Source: Ahaetulla prasina
Lineage: Eukaryota; Chordata; Lepidosauria; Squamata; Colubridae
Assembly: GCF_028640845.1 (NCBI RefSeq)
Contig: NC_080540.1
Location: 136,242,420-136,306,419, forward strand
Direction of reading: 5' to 3'
DNA: 64,000 nucleotides
The position numbers and the translations under genes were made by a program. Below the pieces are notes generated by a model. It did not search any database. It was not told where the DNA came from and worked only from the letters and a program-made list of their open reading frames with translations. Positions 57,571 to 64,000 of the stretch are shown in pieces (the stretch's first letter is position 1; the number at the start of each line of letters is the position of its first letter).

Positions 57571-60179
57571 ACATGGGACAGGCAGGGGTAGAGCAGGGGG
57601 AGGTAGGATCAGTTGTTGTTACTCTATCAACCACCTCTTTGGCCCCAGCTGGTGCCTACAGATGTTTTAAATGCAGCCTCAGTTTGTTTGGGCTAATAAT
57701 CAGGGATAGTAGAAGTTGTTGGCTAAGACATCTGGAACAACTGAGATTGGGCCTCTTCTGACATCATATTAGTTCCTTGTTTAAATTGTGTAAGAACCAA
57801 ACTTATTGCTTTGAGTGACAGGCCTTTGGAGCTGCAGTTTGTTTCAAAGAGAATAATGGTTTTATGATTAAGTTGGACTCCATAAAGAAAACCTGTATCA
57901 GCATAGCTGACAAATGTATCAAATAAAAATAAAACAAAATAACATAAACAAACCCACCTTCTAGTTTGAAATCTTCATTGCTATGGATATTCCTGATTTG
58001 AAAGAAGTATATATTTTATAGATTCTATGCAACCAATCCTCAATTCAGTGGAACATAAAATTAAAATGTATTTAATTCAGTTGAATTAAAATTAAAATGT
58101 AGCCTAAGTATTGCTCACAAGGTCTTTGGTTTAATTTAGACTTCTAGGAATATGTTGTTCAGGTTATCCAATGTCAGAGCAAAGTATTTTGAGATTTCTG
58201 CATTGTTCATAGAAATTCCCACTGCCTTCTTACACTGCCTCACTGAGGCAGGTGAGGATTGAGCATAGAAGGCCTGAATTAGACAGTACCCTGTGTATTT
58301 ACACCCAGCAGAATCACACAAGGCCTGAAGATCATCCCAGCTGCTCAATAGTCACCTTATTGGGCAGCAACTACGTAGGAAGATGCTGGTGGTAGATGAT
58401 CATGTGAGAGATAATGAAAAAGCTTCAGTCCATCTTATACAGTAAACCATTCCTGCATTTTGCCAAGGAAACCACAAGAATAGAGAAGATACAGTGATTT
58501 CCAACATAGTGCTGGATTACGCATTCCTCAGGCTTGTTGGCATTCGGCATGCTATTGAGGAAGAGGTGACCATTTTTTGAAATACTACAGTAATATTATT
58601 TATATGTGGCTGGATTAAAGCCTTCCAGACATCTAGCTCTGGAGATAACCATGTAGGAAAAGAAAATCTGAAGTTGTGAAGAGAGAATTACAATGAATAA
58701 TATTTCTTCATCGGTGTGTTCTTCAAACAGCATCACTATATAGTATATGGACATCATCAGAGAGAACAAATAGAAATCAAATGGATTTTGTTCTTGGTCC
58801 AAGGAGTTGGAGAGCTCAGTTTTAACAGCAAAGATACAGTCAGGAGCTAATTGTAGAACAAATTGTTAAGTAATCATCTGCTAGTTGCAAGTCAAGCTAA
58901 AGCAGAAGAACAAAATCAATCAATTCCAAACATTATTATTCCATATGATGTTGAGTTTATCCCCACTTTTTAAAAGGGAATTATCAGGAATCTCTTTAAA
59001 ATCCTCATCAATAGAACATTAGAGGAACATTGGAATAAAATAATTTTTTTTTGGTTAGGGATGAATATGAAAAGGAGATTGCCAAAGACTAAGAAATAGA
59101 GGAAACCAAACTGAATGTCAAAAGATGATGAAAAATGCTAGGAAGAGAAGAATGTGGGAAACGATGGACTAAAAGAGAAGATGATAAACAGAAGATGACA
59201 AGGTACTGTAGATGAACTTAATTACAGCAACAATAGATTACAGATCTATACTTGTGGTTGCTACAAGTTGACAACTTGATGGCACATAATGAAGTCAAAT
59301 GTAGGAATAACAGATCTTCTGTCCTGATTTTATACTGATTATAACAGCAAATGATTACACATAATGTTCAGGTACTGTTTTGATTCAATAAAGATCTTCT
59401 TATGTGTGCTCAAATGGCGACATTCACATGACAAACATGTCAAAGCATCTGGTAGAGAGTAGATAACGTTGATTAATTGCTTCAAAGTTGTACAAAATCT
59501 GATGAAACCAGTCCCAACACCCAACACTTGGTATTTGGCCATCTGCTAATGACATGGTTATTAAAGGCTGACAACAGGGAAAGTAGGTACCATTCTAGTA
59601 CCCATAACCCACTTCAACTAATTTTGGTGATAGCAATCTTTCTACTAAGTGTTTCTCTGGAAGTTTCAGAAGAACTTATGCAAGAACATTATCAAATCCA
59701 CTCTGAATAGAGAAATGAATGAAGCAAGAGGGGTTAGGAAGATTAAGTATTGCAATAGCCAAGAGTTAGGGAGCAGCAGTGACCAGTTCTTACCCCAGTG
59801 CAAATTACTGAATCCCAGTTCTCCATTTCTGGAGGTAAGTCTTGCTTTGTATTTCTTTCCCGCAACTCCAATTAAGTTATTTCATACAGAAAAGGTCAAA
59901 GAAACATATTTTCTTTGTGGGGTGGCACACCAAGACTTATCACTTTACACTGCATAATGATATCATAATATATGTACATAATAGTCTGATATTTCAGAGT
60001 AAGTTGATTCATTGCCTTAGGACTGTTCAGCTCAATGGGCATTTTCCTTGTCATTACAATTTGGCAGATTTCCTCTACTCATTATTAGGAGCACCAGTTG
60101 CTGGGAACACAGATTTGTAGCTGTGTATAAAAGGGCCTTCAAAAGCTTAACAGGTTGCACCATAGAATTGCAAGTCAGA
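57571..60179. other. Unique AT-rich noncoding stretch
   Basis: No delimited repeat or credible coding frame. Confidence 0.5.
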
Positions 60180-60181
60180 TA

Positions 60182-60547
60182 CAGGTAGTAGACAAGTTAC
60201 AACAATTCGTTTAGTGACCATTTGAAGTTACAATGGCATTGAAAAAAATGACCTATGACCAATTTTCATGCTGTTGCAACATCCCCATGGTCACATGATC
60301 AAAATTTGGACGTTTGGCAACTGACTGATATTTATGAAGATCGCAATGCCCCTGGGTCATGTAATCATGTTTTGTGACAAGCAAAATGGGGAAGCCGGAT
60401 TCACTTAACAGCTGTGTTGCGAACTTAACAACTGCAGTGATTCACTTAAGAAGAAAATGCAAGAAAGGTCGTAAAATGGGGCAAAATTTGCTTTACAACT
60501 GTCTTGCTTAGCAACAGAAATTTGGGGCTCAATTGTGGTTGTGCCTG
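60182..60547 (+). mobile_element. TA-flanked DNA transposon, copy 9
   Basis: It starts CAGGTAGTAGACAAGTTA after TA (60180-60181) and ends TTGTGGTTGTGCCTG before TA (60548-60549). It is shortened near the right end. CATCCCCATGGTCACATGAT is present at 60280. Confidence 0.9.
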
Positions 60548-60548
60548 T

Positions 60549-60787
60549 ATCTCGGTGCCGCAATGGTTAGAGTGAAATATTGCAGGCTACTTCTGCTGCT
60601 TGCCAGCTGCCAGCAATTCAGCAGTTCAATTCTCACAGGGCTCAAGGTTGACTCAGTCTTCCACCCTTCCAAGGTTGGTAAAATGAGGACCCAGATTGTT
60701 CAGGGCAATATGCTGACTCTGTAAACCACTCAGAGAGGGCTGTAAAGCACTGTGAAGCAGTATATAAGTGCTATTGCTATTGCTATT
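60549..60787 (+). mobile_element. tRNA-derived SINE
   Basis: The head is TCGGTGCCGCAATGGTTAGA, with box-B-like CAGTTCAATTC. The body is GACTCAGTCTTCCACCCTTC and ATGAGGACCCAGATTGTTC. The tail is a GCTATT repeat. It abuts the preceding DNA transposon and shares the GCCAGCTGCCAGCA expansion with the copy at 34855. Confidence 0.88.
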
Positions 60788-61039
60788 TATCCATGCTCTC
60801 TTTTGCTTTTGTACTTTGCCATGACTGAACTTTACCCCTCTACAACAGAAGCAAACATCCTCCCTCACTAGTGGACAGCAAATGAGCTGCGAACTCAGAC
60901 TCCTCAACCCGTCTTCAGTAAGAAGTAAACATTTCTCAGCCCACCCCCAGAATCAAGATTTAGGGGGCTGCAGGCTCTCTGTCAGATCAGTTACAGACTG
61001 AACTTTCTGTAGCATGTTTCCTTTCATCTTGGTTACGTG

Positions 61040-61280
61040 ATGCACATTTATTTAAAATATTTATAAGCCGCCTTCAAGACTAAATTCTACCAGATGACAT
61101 CTAACAAGCTTTAAAAGCACAGGACAAGATAAAGCAATGAAAAATAATTAATAATTAAAAACAAATAGTACCAGAGGTGCAGTTACGTTGCAAGCTGAAC
61201 AGCGGAGTCATGGGGCAGCTTGAAGGCCTATTAAGATGGGGTTGGTAGGCATCAGTTAGAAGCGCAATCCACAAGTGGCT
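61040..61280 (-). mobile_element. Possible old LINE 3' end, inverted
   Basis: CATTTATTTAAAATATTTAT and AAGCCGCCTTCAAGACTAAA resemble an inverted L2/CR1-like 3' terminus. Farther right, CAATCCACAAGTGGC is not assignable. Strongly diverged. Confidence 0.4.
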
Positions 61281-62545
61281 AAGAAGGCTTTATTTTGTGT
61301 GCCTGCCTTCCTAATTGCTCCTCCAGGCCCCTGACACTGATCTTAAAGGACTGTCAAGCTGGCATTGATCAAGACTATCTTTCAAACAAGCTGGACTCAA
61401 ACAATTTAGGTCAGTTGGGTCAGAGGTGAGAAAAGTCTGACCTTCCAGATGTTGGACAGCAGCTCCCATGATCTCTAAACATTTGTTTTGCTAACTAAGG
61501 GTGACAGCAACTGGAGATCAACACTGCCCCAAAGGGCCACATTGCCTATCCCTGTTGGGCTTAGAAACAGACTAGAAACCAGAATAGTTAGTACAACAGA
61601 GATGTCATATGAGCAGCCATTTTTAAAAATATCAATCCTCCTTAAAACTAATACATTCAAATATATTATATAATCCAGCTTGGTGTCTTTAGAGTTTGGA
61701 CAACTATATCCACACCTGTCCTCTTCAGATAAGGCTGCAATTAGTGTATTAACCTATACTAGGTTAATAACTCTTGGTTATCTTAGTTACTTGATGTTTT
61801 GCAGTCAGAAATATGTCCAGGAGAACTCAGAAACCTAATACTTGAATCCCCTTGCAAAGAGTTGTAAGTCACCCTTCAGTTTGGTAGAAGTTTCTTCCCA
61901 CTTTGTATGACTTGCCAATTTGTCTATCCTTATCCAGCTTGAGGCTTCTACCATCTACCTAAAATCAGTGCAAAATGTAGTACTAGTGGGAATAGCGCAG
62001 TACAAATGCATCTTGCGGTATTTGATAAAACTACACTAATTTGTTACTAATGTGCTAGTACAACACAAACTGTCATAATGTGGAAATCCAATACTGCAGC
62101 AACTTTTTTTTCAGTAACAATCTGCTTTTTAAAATTAAACATTTTTGCTAAAATCATTCACAGAGACAAGGGTTTCTCATGATGTAAAACAATCTAGAAG
62201 CTACATTTGCATCTCACTTTAACCTTGATTAATTTTTATAATGGTTGGAGGAGGCCTTAGACTGATGTGCAAAACTCAGCCTTTTTTATTTGGTGTGTAG
62301 TGTGAAGCCAGAAAAAGGGTCAAATCAGTTCAGTGTGTTGTGTGAAAACAAGTAGTGTCACAATAAGTGTGTTACCACAAAAGGAACTATATTTTGAACC
62401 CTAAGACGTAGGTGTTTGAATTCTATTTAATTTTTTTACTTTGTTGTTTAGGTAGCAACTTAAGATGTTTTTATTCTTGCAAATATTTTTAAGATTTCTT
62501 TTTTTGATTCAATCATCTCCAATTCTTAGAGACTGCCTAGGCCCT
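61281..62545. other. Unique noncoding stretch
   Basis: Nothing recognised. CCAGATGTTGGACAGCAGCT at 61446 hints at an old MITE, without a partner arm. Confidence 0.5.
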
Positions 62546-62549
62546 AGAC

Positions 62550-62740
62550 AATTTCCTGCAGTTTTCTTGGCAAGGTTTTCAGAAGCGGTGTGTGATTGTC
62601 TCCTTAGCACTGAGAGAAAGTAACTGCCCCAAGATCACCCCACAGCTGGCTTTGTACCTAAGGCAAGACTAGAACTCATAGTCTCCCAGTCTCCCAGTTT
62701 CTAGCCTGAACACTTAATTATTACAGCAAATTCCTCCCTC
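62550..62740 (-). mobile_element. CORE/MIR-like SINE, inverted, diverged
   Basis: In window orientation it has TTTCTTGGCAAGGTTTTCAG, AACTGCCCCAAGATCACCCC (the inverted CORE motif) and an inverted tRNA-like head ending AGCCTGAACACTTAATTATT. Confidence 0.6.
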
Positions 62741-64000
62741 TTTAAGTTTAGTTCTTTTTTAAAAAATGAGAGCAAATTTGCTATAAAACACTGGAACTAC
62801 TTTTATATTATGCTGTTGTGAAACTACCTTATTGTTATGGTTAATGTAGAAATTTAGAGGCTTATGGGAAAAAAATGATAGACTGAAGACAGTTCTACAA
62901 AAAGTGGAACTGACTATTGCAGTAGAATGAAAAGCCATTTAGTAGACCAACTGTTCAATAATTCCTCTCTGGATAAGGTTAGGACTTGAGATTGCCCACA
63001 AGTGCTCCAGACAGTTGCTCCTCATGAGGCCGCAAGATAGCAGCCTCCTGCAGTTATGGGAGATGAGGGAATAGCCATTTGCTCAAAGTTTGGTTGGTGT
63101 AATGGAATGTGGGAATGACTTTGAGGAATGAAGGAAAAAGATACTGCCCAGAAAACAATCAGACATGAGAGACATGACCCTCCAGTGGCTTGACAGTCAG
63201 AGAAAAAACCTTAGAAAGGCCCTATCCTAATAAATCAAGCAATTGATCCATTAATGAATCAAGCGATGGTGGGAACTTTAGTACTTTTGTACTTTCAGAC
63301 TTTCAAGATTCTGATAATATAGCCTTATAGTAATATGGATTTAGTTCATCTAGTCATATTTCCTGTCTGGTTTACTAGAAGGGCTGACAGTGCCTTTGAA
63401 AAGATACTAGGTTCATGTACTTCCTTTTCTAACCACTTGCAGTACTTCCTTGTTAGTGGCTTTTCAGCTGTTACAAACTTTTGGGTCAACAGGTTTAATG
63501 GCACCAGATGAGTTTCCTTCAAAGTTTCTTTCTTTAGCAAAAGAAATCTTAATTACAAGTTTAAGAACTTAAGAAAAGGGTCCAGTAAATGGAAGGAAAG
63601 TTGGTTTATTTGACCAAGGTTAAAAGAGATACGTTGTTATCTCTGGTAGTCCTTAATAGGCTTTTGCTGATATCAGGACTGAAATAACAAGGCTTTATGG
63701 ATTTTTTGCTAGATAAAAGATGGGATATGAAATAAAGAAAAGATAATTTGTATTATTTTAAGTGAAGGTGATAAATTACTAAAATTGTTTCTACTTGTGA
63801 TGAAAGGAAAAGTCACTTGTTATGTATTTTTCCTCCTTGCTACTGGATATTCTTATCTTTTCCTTTCTTTTCTATTTCTCTTCTATTTTTTCTTTCTTTT
63901 CTGAATTTTTTACTTTTATTGTTTTTAGCTTGTATTAGTTTGTTGTTGTTGTAATGATACTTTTCATAAAACTACACTACAAAAAAGAAAATCTACAAAT
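62741..64000. other. Unique AT-rich stretch to the window end
   Basis: Pyrimidine-rich simple sequence (TTTC/TTCC) lies at 63835-63905, with a short GTT run at 63942-63953. Nothing else recognised. Confidence 0.5.

Noticed and set aside
1..64000. Endogenous retrovirus or other viral insertion
   Set aside because: I saw no paired long terminal repeats, primer-binding site or retroviral protein motifs. The reverse-transcriptase relics are all of the non-LTR LINE type.

Overview
This is a stretch of vertebrate nuclear DNA, almost certainly from a squamate reptile and most likely a snake. It shows no bacterial gene organisation: there are no long open frames and no operons. It is densely filled with squamate-type interspersed repeats. 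These are BovB (RTE) LINE sequence, CR1 and L2-like LINE 3' ends, short CR1/L3-type LINE tails that end in AATAG, AATTG or ATTCT microsatellites (a pattern known from snakes), tRNA-derived SINEs, many short hAT elements and a ~390-bp TA-flanked DNA transposon. I find no intact protein-coding gene. The coding signal I can defend belongs to decayed LINE reverse-transcriptase ORFs.

Layout. 0-8 kb: an RT relic, a SINE split by a hAT element, a 582-bp hAT with internal hairpins, a 350-bp tandem duplication that includes a hAT MITE, two TA-flanked elements and a hAT MITE. 8-15 kb: mostly unique DNA with one SINE that has a clean 9-bp duplication, and simple repeats. 15-32 kb: a dense graveyard with LINE fragments in both orientations, hAT and TA-type elements, an L2-like LINE nested in each of two DNA transposons, a composite palindromic hAT structure (21.77-22.05 kb) and a SPIN-like hAT (29.99-30.47 kb). 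32-38 kb: a 1.16-kb hAT carrying a SINE, another SINE, and a BovB 3' region. 38-42.4 kb: a duplicated segment leading into the window's only CpG-rich island (about 41.65-42.38 kb), which is the best candidate for a promoter. 42.4-45.6 kb: repeat-poor DNA that may be conserved noncoding sequence. 45-64 kb: microsatellite-tailed LINE tails, CR1, three more TA-type elements, two hAT MITEs, a SINE, and long unique AT-rich stretches.

The elements act as a record of successive insertions. Exact target-site duplications (8 bp for hAT, TA for the other DNA elements, 5-9 bp for the retroelements) fix many boundaries to the base and let nested events be ordered. Most of the hAT duplications fit nnnTAnnn, the preference of the Buster branch of hAT, which is also the branch of SPIN. 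Family names were assigned by recognition and structure, without a database search.
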